DNA from: M3007 sp043764095
GTDB taxonomy: Bacteria; Bacteroidota; Bacteroidia; Chitinophagales; Saprospiraceae
DNA length: 64,000 nt
NCBI GenBank assembly: GCA_043764095.1
Contig: JAYUKX010000103.1
Span: 1-64,000 of the forward strand
Direction: 5' to 3'
Part shown: positions 8,968 through 17,399 of the stretch, in pieces
How the letters are laid out: every line of letters begins with the position of its first letter
Numbering within the stretch: position 1 is the stretch's first letter
Position numbers and translations under genes: made by a program
Notes under the pieces: model-generated
Database searches by the model: none
The model's input: only the letters and a program-made list of their open reading frames with translations
Told to the model about the DNA's origin: nothing

Positions 8968-11391
8968 ATGAAAAATATCTTAACGCTGCTTTTCTGTTGT
9001 TTAATGTTTGGGCAAATGGCATTTGCTCAGGTCTATATCGACCAATTAGACAACACCAATACTTCTTTTTTGCAAGGTTCGTCCACCTATTCGTCTGCGC
9101 TGGCGAATGGTGAATGGACTGTAACGGGTATTAATACCGGCCCTTATGATGCTTATATCTATAAATGCAATGATGCCACTGCGGGTACACCGCTAGTCGT
9201 AGATGCTACGGGCAACAACAAACTATATGTCCGCGCCAAGGCAAGTTCGGTAGGTACACAATTGAGGATGGATATTCAAGATGCTAGTGGCTACATTACA
9301 TCTATTCCTGGTATCACTAAAACATTAACGACCGATTATCTTGTTTTAGAATACGATTTTACGGGTGTTTACCAAGATGGCGGTTATGGTGGTACGCCTT
9401 GTACTGCCGGCCCATGCCCTGTTGATGGCTCCAAAGTAGCACAATTATTGTTCTATGTTAATCCCGGCCAAGGAGGTTTTAATGGCGCTGTTGTAATAGA
9501 CTATATTGCTTTTGGCGCACCAAATACGGTCATTATGTCTAGTGTTTTCCAAGACCATTTTAACCAAGACAGTTCGTTAACCTCTTGTAACTTTATTGCT
9601 GGCTTGAGCGGCCAACTGGATGGCAACACTAATTTGATTGTTACTGGCGATGGTACAGCAGGGCCTTATGACCCGTTTACTTATTTGTTCCGCAACCCAA
9701 GTACGTGGTTGGCATCGGATATTGATGCGACACAGGCAAGCAATAAATTATATGTAAAAATCAAATCCAGTGTAGCCAATACTTCATTTCGTATTGACCT
9801 GCAAGACATCAATGACTACCTCACAACACAAGGTTCGCTTACTAAAATTGTGGGTACAGAATTTTCTGTTTTAGAATACGATTTTTCAGGCTCTTACGCC
9901 GATTTGGGTTACGGTGGCTCACCATGTACCGCCAACACAGCACCCTGTCCAGTGGATCCAACACGGATCAAGGATTTGGTGATTTTTGTCAATCCCGGTT
10001 CAGGTATGTTTTTGGGTGAAATTACGATCGACTATATTTCTTGGGGTACATCGCTAGAGCCAGCGGGTCCATCTGCGGAGTTGCTGTACGAAGACCACTT
10101 TAACAATGGTATACTCGATTATACTGGGCCTAGCGCAGGTTTTACAGTAACCGAATCTGGTACAGAGATGAAAATAACAGGCGATGGTACAGCCGCTCCT
10201 TATGCAACAGTATCCTATATCCTCAACGACCGTACCACTGGCAGTCCGGTAGTAGTGGACATGACGGCTGCTCAAAACAAGGTATTTATTAAAGCCAAAA
10301 CGGCTAGTGGTTCGGTACCATTCCGCGTAGATTTGATCGATACGACGGGTTATTCCACTTCTCAAGCGGGTTTGACCAAAATAATCAATGACCAATACGG
10401 TATCTATACTTTTGATTTTACAGGCAGTTATTTCGATGGTGGATATGGTGGCACGCCTTGTACCACTGGTCCTTGCCAAGTGGACATGAAAGCCATCAGG
10501 CAAATATTACTCTATGTTGATCCTGCTTTAGGCGGCTACAACGGTGATGTATTTCTTGATTTTATTTCTATTGGGAAACCACTGGGCAATGATCTTGGGC
10601 CAGTGGGCGTAGTCAATTATCAAGACCAATTACCCGACCTCACCGCTGCATATATAACAGATGCTGGTGGTGTAACCTCTAGTTTTGCGGGTAGTACCTG
10701 GACCATGACCGCGAACGGTACAAGTGGTGCTTATTCATCTCAGCGGTATGCTATCCACGACGGAACGGGCGAATTGATCTTGGCCAACGTAAAGGGCAGT
10801 GCCGACAAATTGTACATACGTGCGAAAGCCTCTGTTCCAGGTACGGTATTGCGTATCGACTTACAGGATAATCAAAATTATATCGGTAATTTGAATGCTC
10901 AAACGGCTACTTTATCTTCGGATTACGCGGTGTATGAGTATAATTTTGCTAGTGCTTATTTGGATGGTGCTTACGGCGGCACGCCATGTACGGTATCCGG
11001 TTGTGCTGTGGATGCAGAGCGCGTTGCTAACTTATTATTCTACATTAACCCAGAGACTGGTGCCTACAATGGTACCCTGAGCGTAGATTGGATTTCATTT
11101 GGATCACCGCTTGTTGGTGTAACGGATTTAAGCCGCTTGAGCAGTTTGAGTGCTTACCCTAATCCAGTGACGGATATGTTGTACTTGGATTTTGAGACAG
11201 CACAATCTGGCGATGTGGATATTGAAGTATACAACGCTATGGGCAAACGTGTGTTAACGCATAACCTCGGATATACTGCTGCTGGTACATCCACACACGC
11301 GATTTCTAGCGCATCATTCGCACAGGGCATGTACTATGTTGTGTTTTCTATGAACGGCCAGAAAAGCGGTTCGTTGAAATTCGTGAAATAG
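8968..11391 (+). CDS. Secreted four-repeat protein with T9SS type A sorting domain
   Basis: An 807-residue secreted protein: signal peptide 1-20 (ending MAFAQ), then four tandem domains of about 175 residues, then a T9SS type A sorting domain (about 730-807; begins SAYPNPVTDMLYLDF, ends SGSLKFVK). Each repeat opens with a D-H/Q-F/L-N motif (YIDQLDN, FQDHFNQ, YEDHFNN, YQDQLPD) and closes with GGYGGTPC, a second Cys a few residues on, and a strand like LLFYVNPGQGGFNG. The paired cysteines probably form a disulphide in every repeat. The sandwich-like pattern resembles carbohydrate-binding modules, but I do not recognise a catalytic centre. Being the last gene of the SusCD group and followed by a strong terminator, it is probably a surface or released binding protein for the same substrate. 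Confidence 0.88.
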   Translation: MKNILTLLFCCLMFGQMAFAQVYIDQLDNTNTSFLQGSSTYSSALANGEWTVTGINTGPYDAYIYKCNDATAGTPLVVDATGNNKLYVRAKASSVGTQLRMDIQDASGYITSIPGITKTLTTDYLVLEYDFTGVYQDGGYGGTPCTAGPCPVDGSKVAQLLFYVNPGQGGFNGAVVIDYIAFGAPNTVIMSSVFQDHFNQDSSLTSCNFIAGLSGQLDGNTNLIVTGDGTAGPYDPFTYLFRNPSTWLASDIDATQASNKLYVKIKSSVANTSFRIDLQDINDYLTTQGSLTKIVGTEFSVLEYDFSGSYADLGYGGSPCTANTAPCPVDPTRIKDLVIFVNPGSGMFLGEITIDYISWGTSLEPAGPSAELLYEDHFNNGILDYTGPSAGFTVTESGTEMKITGDGTAAPYATVSYILNDRTTGSPVVVDMTAAQNKVFIKAKTASGSVPFRVDLIDTTGYSTSQAGLTKIINDQYGIYTFDFTGSYFDGGYGGTPCTTGPCQVDMKAIRQILLYVDPALGGYNGDVFLDFISIGKPLGNDLGPVGVVNYQDQLPDLTAAYITDAGGVTSSFAGSTWTMTANGTSGAYSSQRYAIHDGTGELILANVKGSADKLYIRAKASVPGTVLRIDLQDNQNYIGNLNAQTATLSSDYAVYEYNFASAYLDGAYGGTPCTVSGCAVDAERVANLLFYINPETGAYNGTLSVDWISFGSPLVGVTDLSRLSSLSAYPNPVTDMLYLDFETAQSGDVDIEVYNAMGKRVLTHNLGYTAAGTSTHAISSASFAQGMYYVVFSMNGQKSGSLKFVK

Positions 11392-11417
11392 TATTTGTTT
11401 AAGTAATAGTGAATTGT

Positions 11418-11456
11418 GCCCTAATCCTGACGTATTGTTGGGGTTAGGGCTTTTTT
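11418..11456 (+). terminator. Rho-independent terminator closing the first SusCD operon
   Basis: GCCCTAATCC at 11418-11427 pairs with GGGTTAGGGC at 11441-11450, followed at once by a six-T run. The hairpin sits 27 bases after the stop of the four-repeat T9SS gene. The T-run overlaps the 3' end of the small minus-strand gene. Confidence 0.85.
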
Positions 11457-11682
11457 ATTGTTGCACTTGCTGGTACCAATCATGTTTTGTAGGTTGATAA
11501 CCATCAGCATATTTTTGAAGTCCACCTTTAAACCTTCGAATAATTTTGGCCCTGCGTACTTTTTCATCTTGACTGACAACTTCACCTTCATTTTCTACGC
11601 GGAAACTTGCTTTTAGTACCCTAGCAACTTCTGTAAGTGCATTGATAACTTCACTATCCGATGACTCTATGACTAATATCAT
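11455..11682 (-). CDS. Small hypothetical protein, antitoxin-like
   Basis: A 75-residue protein: an acidic N-terminal half with the pattern of a short beta-helix unit (VIESSDSEVINALTEVARVL) and a basic, helical C-terminal half (VRRAKIIRRFKGGLQKYADG) ending in a tryptophan-tyrosine segment. This acid-base layout and size resemble the small antitoxin-like or DUF2683-like proteins common in Bacteroidota, but no toxin gene is adjacent, so the role is unknown. A promoter-like box (TAATTTTG, minus strand, 11707-11714) lies 25 bases before the start, which supports it being a real gene. Its last codons run into the T-run of the convergent terminator. Confidence 0.65.
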   Translation of the reverse strand: MILVIESSDSEVINALTEVARVLKASFRVENEGEVVSQDEKVRRAKIIRRFKGGLQKYADGYQPTKHDWYQQVQQ

Positions 11683-11706
11683 ATTTTTGTACTTAAATAT
11701 TTCCTA

Positions 11707-11714
11707 CAAAATTA
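11707..11714 (-). promoter_or_regulatory. -7 box (TAATTTTG) for the small minus-strand gene
   Basis: Read on the minus strand this is TAATTTTG, a full match to TAnnTTTG, 25 bases ahead of the start at 11682. Confidence 0.5.
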
Positions 11715-11803
11715 CGGCTTTTTTCTAAATCACACGACCAATTCTAAAAATGAGCAAATTATTGATATTTTCCAATCGCATACCCAATTATTCAAATACT
11801 TAG

Positions 11804-11811
11804 TATATTTG
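11804..11811 (+). promoter_or_regulatory. -7 box (TATATTTG) driving the TIR/ATPase operon
   Basis: TATATTTG matches TAnnTTTG and ends 7 bases before the ATG at 11819, so the transcript would have almost no leader. No other promoter-like box was seen inside the three-gene operon, where genes overlap or nearly touch. Confidence 0.6.
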
Positions 11812-11818
11812 CCCCACG

Positions 11819-12808
11819 ATGCACCATTTTATAAAAACCGCAAAAGAAAATTTACAAAAAGCCGAATTTAGCGGCTTTTTCAACGCACTGGATTCGTATG
11901 TCCCTGATAGCCAAAAAACACAGTTTTCTGAACTTAAAAAAGAGTATGTCGCTGGAAAAACGGAATACAATTTCCCCGAAAGACTAACAATATTCCTTGA
12001 TTTACTACATGCGGCACTCCCCGCACCACAAAACCAACAGCAATACCGCACTGCATTTTTAGAAAAAACAGAAATCGAACACGCCGATTATGCACACTGC
12101 CTGCGCCGCGATTTTACGGAAATGCTGCTCCACCATATTTTTATGCGCCCCAAAAGCATCAACCTTACCGCCGAAAACGGTATGGGCAAAATGCGCCAAT
12201 TAGAAGATATTAAAACCATTGCACAAAAGCACTATATCCGTACTGCTTTGGTCAATCTCAAAGATTTTCGCTTGCGTTACGAGGATTTTTTGATGGATTT
12301 GGCACTACAACTCCAATTGCACACCACCAACCCAAGTAGGTTCGAAGACCTGCTAAACGCTATACTCACCGAAACCAGACAGGAACAATGCCTGATTATG
12401 ATTGCCAATCTGGAAGTACTCAACGACTACAAGAGCAATGACAAGCGCTATAATGCCCAATTTGTGGCCAGCCTCAACAACCTAAAAAACAAGGAAAATA
12501 TACGACTGGTCTGCGCCAGCCGCGTATGGCTCAAGGAAGTCGTATTCGATAACGAAACCTCCGTGCTTACCTTGCACCCCATAGAACTACCCACTACACT
12601 TTACGATACAGATATAGAGGCCGAAATTATCCGATGCTGCCCCGCTATACAAGATACACAGCACCGGCAACTCCTGCGCGAGCGCGTGCGTGGCTCCGAA
12701 CGCCCACCTCAATTACTCGAACACGTGCTAGCAAAAGCCCTATCGCATTACCGCCCCGAAGGCTATGAGACATTACTCACCCAATGGATTAAGCAATATG
12801 AAAAATAA
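11819..12808 (+). CDS. EAD-like domain plus degenerate P-loop NTPase-like protein (operon gene 1)
   Basis: A 329-residue cytoplasmic protein. Residues 1-67 form a small helical domain (KAEFSGFFNALDSYVP, then QFSELKKEYVAGK) clearly homologous to the N terminus of operon gene 3. Such shared small domains next to TIR and STAND genes are known as effector-associated domains (EADs), which join partners by like-like contact. Residues about 100-329 look like an AAA/STAND NTPase core that has lost its active site: the Walker A position reads AENGMGKM (118-125, no Ser/Thr after the Lys), the Walker B position CLIMIANLE (191-199) has Asn where Asp is expected, but a sensor-like strand IRLVCASR (228-235) is kept. 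It is therefore probably a regulatory or scaffold pseudo-ATPase. It overlaps the next gene by 11 bases, suggesting coupled translation. The EAD naming and the pseudo-enzyme call are inferences from motif reading. Confidence 0.8.
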   Translation: MHHFIKTAKENLQKAEFSGFFNALDSYVPDSQKTQFSELKKEYVAGKTEYNFPERLTIFLDLLHAALPAPQNQQQYRTAFLEKTEIEHADYAHCLRRDFTEMLLHHIFMRPKSINLTAENGMGKMRQLEDIKTIAQKHYIRTALVNLKDFRLRYEDFLMDLALQLQLHTTNPSRFEDLLNAILTETRQEQCLIMIANLEVLNDYKSNDKRYNAQFVASLNNLKNKENIRLVCASRVWLKEVVFDNETSVLTLHPIELPTTLYDTDIEAEIIRCCPAIQDTQHRQLLRERVRGSERPPQLLEHVLAKALSHYRPEGYETLLTQWIKQYEK

Positions 12809-15128
12809 AAAAGACCCGTTCGAGTATTATACCACTCCAAAAAGTGGCTGGGAAGTGATGCGCTGGGCTACGTATGATAGAATAAGATTAGAACGGTATA
12901 TTAATACCCTAAACCTAAGTTTTTGGGAAGAGCGCAAGTTGTTTGTAAAGTATTTCGTTAACTATCTCGTTCCTTTTGTAGTCATTAGGGTATTATTATT
13001 ATGGTTATTGATTATAGCATTACTAAGTTTGTTTGATTTACCCAATATTATCCCAGCCCAGTACTGGGAAGTTGAATTTTTGGATGGTTGGAAAGCGCAA
13101 AGTGGGTTTATTAATCATTTTTCATATTGCGTCACTAAACAGTTCCTGGTCTTTGTAATATCCTTGTTAATGAGTTTGGGTTTAGGCTTGGTAGCAGGCT
13201 TGGGTTTGAGTTTGGTCTTAGGCTTTAGTTTTGGATTTAACGTAGTTATTGTATTAGGCTTGGTTGGAGGCTTAGTTGGAGGCTTAGTATTAGGCTCGGT
13301 TGGAGGTTTGATAGAAAGATTAATTTTTCATATGGGTTTAGGCTTGGGCTTGGGCTTGGGTTTGGGTGTTGGTTTGGGTTTGACTCCAAACTTGTTTTTT
13401 TTTGGTTCTGCTTTAGCCTTGTCTTTCATTAGGGGTACAGATCACTTGTACAGTTTGAATATAGGAGTAAGCCTAACTTCATATATTGTTTATGTTTATT
13501 ATTTTACAAAAGAATTTTTTTCCAATTTAGAAAATAGTCCATATATAAAATATGGGCATATTGACATAAGCCTATTGGCAGAAAAAAAAATCATAAATAA
13601 AGTAAAAGCCAACTTAGATCAGGGTAATAAATTTGCGCTTTTCTTATACACCAGCGGTCATAATTCAAACCTAGCATGTTTATTATTTCATGTTATTCAT
13701 GCCGAACGGTGGAAAGCCGCCGCACTTAACCTTAATGAGGATATGCTGCACTTTCCTCAAATAGGAAATAAAAGGTTTTCCGAACCAGCCACTTGGATCG
13801 CTCAATTGAATGTAGTAAGATCGGCACTCATTACCGCCGAGAAAGAAAACCAAATCAGTATTAAAAAGAGCCTTTTTGAGGATTTTGTCGTGGAATTGGA
13901 CAAAATGTACCAGCTGACGGAAAACCAATTTCCGAAACCAACGGGTTTTAGAGATTGGTTTTCTGTCAGCCGTGGCATCAATTGGTATGAGTACTACCGC
14001 ACAGCACTGGTGGAATGGAAACATATAGCGGCACAGAAATCGGAACAAATAGCCAACCAAGCACGACTAATGGAACCCATCACACCCAACATCTTCAAAA
14101 CAGGCGATAAACTGCTCAAACACGATCAAGCAGTTTTTATTGAACGCACCCAACTCAAAGACCACCTCTCGCGGGTACTGTACACCACTAAAGGCTTTTC
14201 GGTGATCTTTCTGCAAGGACAGCGGCGGGTGGGCAAAACATCGCTGCTTACTTTTTTGCCCGATATACTGGGCCGCCGCTTTGAGGTGGTTTACCTCGAT
14301 TTACAAGGCAATACGGCGGATATTCCGGATTTTTTGAAAAAACTCCGTGCAGCCATCCAACTCAAATTTCAGCCTGTAGGCGCACCCGATTGGGAAATGC
14401 CCGATAATTGGTCGGAAGCACTCCACCAGATCTACGACTATTGTGCGGGGTTTGCTGCGGAAAAACAGGTGCGCATCATACTCGCCATAGATGAATACGA
14501 GGAACTACACCGCCACCTGCAAAAAGACGCGGCCATCGGCGGCGATTTCTTGGGGACTTTCCGCCACCTCAGCCAAAAGCAAGCGGAAATCAGCATTATG
14601 TGGATGGGATTACGGTTTTTCTCGGAACTCCAGCAGCCCAATTGGGGTGATTATTTTGTGAATGCCATACCGATTCAAGTGCCTTATCTCAACCGCCAAG
14701 AGTCGTTTCAACTCATTGAAGTGTCCACTTTGCTCTTTGATACCGGGGTAAAAGAAGCCATTTTTGAAGATACGCAGAGGCATCCTGCTTTGATACAAAA
14801 AATCTGTTTTGGCATTGTTGATATTGCTAATGACGAAACACGCCGTAATATCTCGATGGACGATTACAAACGCGCACTAAAAGACATGATCTATATTACA
14901 GTCAATGGAGTGACGGATATATTTTTCAACACAACTTGCGAAACGGATGTGGACAAAGCCATCGTATGGGCTATATTGGAAAACAAAGCCATTCCGAGGG
15001 AACATAAGCACCGCTTGCGCCGTTTGATCGAGTATGGATTTGTGTTGGAAAATGAAGGCCAATATAGCCTTCGTGTGCCTATTTTTAAAAAATGGATGGA
15101 GGATTTTGCCCAATATTATACCTTATAG
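12798..15128 (+). CDS. Membrane STAND/AAA-type ATPase with Gly/Leu-rich membrane repeats (operon gene 2)
   Basis: I choose the ATG at 12798 (776 residues), giving an 11-base overlap with gene 1; an in-frame ATG at 12765 would lie deeper in gene 1. Order of parts: a cytoplasmic-looking N terminus (1-50), a membrane helix (about 52-80), then a long hydrophobic stretch (about 113-236) built of GL repeats such as GLVGGLVGGLVLGSVGGL and GLGLGLGLGLGVGLGL. A helical linker follows (about 250-425). An intact P-loop ATPase begins near 426 with PITPNIF and the incoming-strand motif, Walker A GQRRVGKTS at 474-482 (K480) and Walker B IILAIDEYEE with D565 and E566. The last 70 residues look like a winged helix (KHRLRRLIEYGFVLE). 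GRRxGKT plus wHTH is typical of bacterial STAND/AAA regulators that oligomerise on a trigger. The glycine zipper membrane part could form a pore or anchor. Ligand unknown. Confidence 0.85.
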   Translation: MKNKKDPFEYYTTPKSGWEVMRWATYDRIRLERYINTLNLSFWEERKLFVKYFVNYLVPFVVIRVLLLWLLIIALLSLFDLPNIIPAQYWEVEFLDGWKAQSGFINHFSYCVTKQFLVFVISLLMSLGLGLVAGLGLSLVLGFSFGFNVVIVLGLVGGLVGGLVLGSVGGLIERLIFHMGLGLGLGLGLGVGLGLTPNLFFFGSALALSFIRGTDHLYSLNIGVSLTSYIVYVYYFTKEFFSNLENSPYIKYGHIDISLLAEKKIINKVKANLDQGNKFALFLYTSGHNSNLACLLFHVIHAERWKAAALNLNEDMLHFPQIGNKRFSEPATWIAQLNVVRSALITAEKENQISIKKSLFEDFVVELDKMYQLTENQFPKPTGFRDWFSVSRGINWYEYYRTALVEWKHIAAQKSEQIANQARLMEPITPNIFKTGDKLLKHDQAVFIERTQLKDHLSRVLYTTKGFSVIFLQGQRRVGKTSLLTFLPDILGRRFEVVYLDLQGNTADIPDFLKKLRAAIQLKFQPVGAPDWEMPDNWSEALHQIYDYCAGFAAEKQVRIILAIDEYEELHRHLQKDAAIGGDFLGTFRHLSQKQAEISIMWMGLRFFSELQQPNWGDYFVNAIPIQVPYLNRQESFQLIEVSTLLFDTGVKEAIFEDTQRHPALIQKICFGIVDIANDETRRNISMDDYKRALKDMIYITVNGVTDIFFNTTCETDVDKAIVWAILENKAIPREHKHRLRRLIEYGFVLENEGQYSLRVPIFKKWMEDFAQYYTL
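13160..13390 (+). repeat. Low-complexity GGCTTG/GGTTTG hexamer tract inside the ATPase gene
   Basis: The DNA for the glycine/leucine membrane segment is made of near-repeats of GGCTTG, GGTTTG and GGCTTA, densest at 13339-13382. Runs of such hexamers are prone to slippage, which would add or remove Gly-Leu pairs in frame. Confidence 0.7.
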
Positions 15129-15129
15129 T

Positions 15130-16683
15130 ATGCAGTCAAATATTGATAATGCCTTAGCAAAACTGTCAAAAGCCGATTATGCAGGTTTTTTTTCAGAAAT
15201 GGACAAAGCCGTACCCGTGGCCTTGCGTACGCAATTCAATGAGTTGCGCGGGCAGTATATTGCAGGTCAAAAACCTTGGAATTTTGCAGATCAGTTGCGG
15301 GTATTTGCGGCTGTGGTAGCGGAAAACCTCGAAGAAAAAACACCGATTCAAGAAAAAAAAATCGTTATGTCACGTATTCCCAATGTTTTTATTTCTTTTT
15401 CTGACCCTGACCTTGAGTTTAGGAACGAATTATACAAACAATTAAGTACTTATATCCACAATGGCCAAGTGGATATATGGGATAGAACTATGTTCATTCC
15501 AGGCGAACACAGTTCGAAAGCAACAACGAAACTCGAAGCAGCAGACATCATTATCTTACTGATCAGTAGCGATTATCTAGCGGATAGTTACACTCACAAC
15601 GATTTTGAAATTAAGTTTGCAGAACAGCGATTTGAAGCAAAAAAAGCCAAAATTTTTCCCGTAATTGTACGACCATGTATGTGGAAGGATACTTGGCTTG
15701 GGGAACTATCCCACCAACCCAAAGGAGAAAAAGCGATTAGTCAATTTCCAGAACAACATGCCGCTTGGTTTGAAGTGGCTACTGCATTCCGTGCCTTGCT
15801 TCAAACAGAAGAAGATACTCCACCTATTATTGCACAACAAGTACCAGTAAAACCACCTGAACCAAACATAACAACAGCAAATCCAACACATCCACAACTA
15901 GCACCACCCATGCCAACACTACCAAAAGATGAATTTCCAACAACAAGTTGGGGCCTTATTGCATTTTGGACAAAAATGTTCCCCAAGATATGGCAACAAA
16001 TCATTGCAGGAATTGGGCTAATCTTATTTATAATTGGCGTATTATTCGTCATTAAGCCAACGTTATTCGATAAAACACCCGAAACAATAACCATTACGGG
16101 CAAATTGATTGGACAACCCTCCCAAAAGCCCTTAAACAACGTTACGATTTGCCTCGCAACCGACCCACACAACTGCGACGAAACTGTAGATGTGGACGGT
16201 ATTTATATCATAGAAAATGTAACTATTCCAACAAACGGGTTCATTTCCTTAATGATAATATACCCAGACGAAACCACCATGCCCATCAAAGATATTGATA
16301 TTTCTGGTCAAAAACCGGACAAACATGGTCGAATTATCATTCGCGACAGGGAGGTAAAAGACCGCGAAACCAATACAAAATTGCCCCCATCAAAGCCGAA
16401 ACAACTTGGATCGAAATCTTATACTATTTATGGGAGTTTTATAGCAGATAAAGATGTTTTGAATAATATAAAAGAGGTTACACTGACAGATTATCCACTC
16501 AAGAAAGAAGTCAACCTAGATGGTGGATCTTTTAAAATTAGGGATTTTAAAATGCCAAACGATCGTATTATTTCCTTGACCATTATTTTTAAAGATGCAA
16601 GACCAGCGATCAATAAAATTTTTCAAATAACAAAAGAACAAATCGATCAAGAGGGGATCTCATTGGGAACAATCCCATTGTAA
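15130..16683 (+). CDS. EAD-like + TIR + membrane segment + extracytoplasmic beta domains (operon gene 3)
   Basis: The start is taken at 15130, one base after the stop of gene 2; the longer frame from 15034 lies inside gene 2. The 517-residue protein has an EAD-like helical domain (1-67; KADYAGFFSEMDKAVP, QFNELRGQYIAGQ) homologous to gene 1. Next is a TIR domain (about 84-205): NVFISFSDPD, VDIWDRTMFIPGE, ADIIILLISSDYL, and E160 in HNDFEIKF at the place of the catalytic glutamate of NAD-cleaving bacterial TIRs, then KIFPVIVRPCMW. A Pro/Thr-rich linker (about 228-270), one membrane helix (about 289-309, IIAGIGLILFIIGVLFVI) and two beta-sandwich repeats that resemble carboxypeptidase-regulatory-like domains (about 318-405 and 430-517) follow. 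With the TIR inside, the C-terminal domains would be periplasmic, perhaps sensing the envelope. Expected activity is NAD+ cleavage or signal-nucleotide making; this is family knowledge, not shown here. Confidence 0.87.
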   Translation: MQSNIDNALAKLSKADYAGFFSEMDKAVPVALRTQFNELRGQYIAGQKPWNFADQLRVFAAVVAENLEEKTPIQEKKIVMSRIPNVFISFSDPDLEFRNELYKQLSTYIHNGQVDIWDRTMFIPGEHSSKATTKLEAADIIILLISSDYLADSYTHNDFEIKFAEQRFEAKKAKIFPVIVRPCMWKDTWLGELSHQPKGEKAISQFPEQHAAWFEVATAFRALLQTEEDTPPIIAQQVPVKPPEPNITTANPTHPQLAPPMPTLPKDEFPTTSWGLIAFWTKMFPKIWQQIIAGIGLILFIIGVLFVIKPTLFDKTPETITITGKLIGQPSQKPLNNVTICLATDPHNCDETVDVDGIYIIENVTIPTNGFISLMIIYPDETTMPIKDIDISGQKPDKHGRIIIRDREVKDRETNTKLPPSKPKQLGSKSYTIYGSFIADKDVLNNIKEVTLTDYPLKKEVNLDGGSFKIRDFKMPNDRIISLTIIFKDARPAINKIFQITKEQIDQEGISLGTIPL

Positions 16684-16689
16684 ACACCC

Positions 16690-17274
16690 TCAATCCTCAA
16701 ATACCTCCGTCACATCTACCTCCAAATTGGAAATAATGGGCGTAGTGAGTACATCTCCTTCCACTTTAGGTTGCAGACCAATGTAAATACCCTGCTCGTT
16801 GAGTACCCAAACTTGAATGGTTTTTTCGATGGGCGAAACCACCCAGTATTCAAGTACGCCCGCCTCTTGGTAGAGTTCAAATTTGTCCTTTATTTCGGTG
16901 CGGCTGTTACCCGGCGATAGGATTTCGATGATGAGATCGGGTGCGCCGTTGCAACCGCGTGCATCCAATTTGGCTGGATCACAGATGACGCAGAGGTCGG
17001 GCTGGACTACCGTAATGGCATCTTTGTCTTCGCGGGTACGTATTAGGCGCACATCGAAGGGGGCATTATACACTTTACAAGGGCTTTTCAGTAAGGCTGT
17101 GGTCAATGCATACTGTATTTTACCGCTGATATCCTGGTGTTTTCGCGAAGGCGCGGCTATTTGCCGGATTTTACCGCGCAGCAATTCTACCCGCTCGCCA
17201 AATTGCCAAAGCTGGTAATCGGCGTAGGTATAAATACCATTGGTGTCTAATTGGTCAAGCGAAGTAATGGTCAT
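16690..17274 (-). CDS. Uma2-family (DUF820) restriction-endonuclease-like protein
   Basis: I start at 17274 (194 residues); the 50 residues upstream in frame are hydrophobic junk-like and not conserved in kind. Features of the Uma2 PD-(D/E)XK fold are visible: an N-terminal YADYQLWQFGERVELLRGKI, the middle strand VVQPDLCVICDP holding the acidic residue, then APDLIIEILSPGNS with the glutamate, and K of IKDKFELYQEAGVLEYWVV. These proteins are very common and often expanded in Cyanobacteria and Bacteroidota. Their cellular role is unclear, though the fold suggests DNA cleavage. It faces the TIR operon tail to tail with only a 6-base gap, so it is not part of that operon. Confidence 0.9.
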   Translation of the reverse strand: MTITSLDQLDTNGIYTYADYQLWQFGERVELLRGKIRQIAAPSRKHQDISGKIQYALTTALLKSPCKVYNAPFDVRLIRTREDKDAITVVQPDLCVICDPAKLDARGCNGAPDLIIEILSPGNSRTEIKDKFELYQEAGVLEYWVVSPIEKTIQVWVLNEQGIYIGLQPKVEGDVLTTPIISNLEVDVTEVFED

Positions 17275-17399
17275 AGCAGCAAAATTGATTTTTTTAAACA
17301 AAAATTTGCAGAAACAAATCATAATATAGCGAATTTGCAGCACAAGGGTAGTCGTTTTTGCTAAAAAATGGTAGAATAAAAGCAATACGACTTGGATAG

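Noticed and set aside
10054..10503. Antisense frame of 149 codons inside the four-repeat gene
   Set aside because: It is a shadow of the repetitive coding strand with no start signal or motif.
11455..11682. Toxin-antitoxin module
   Set aside because: Only an antitoxin-like small protein is present; no toxin partner on either side, so the system call is not supported.
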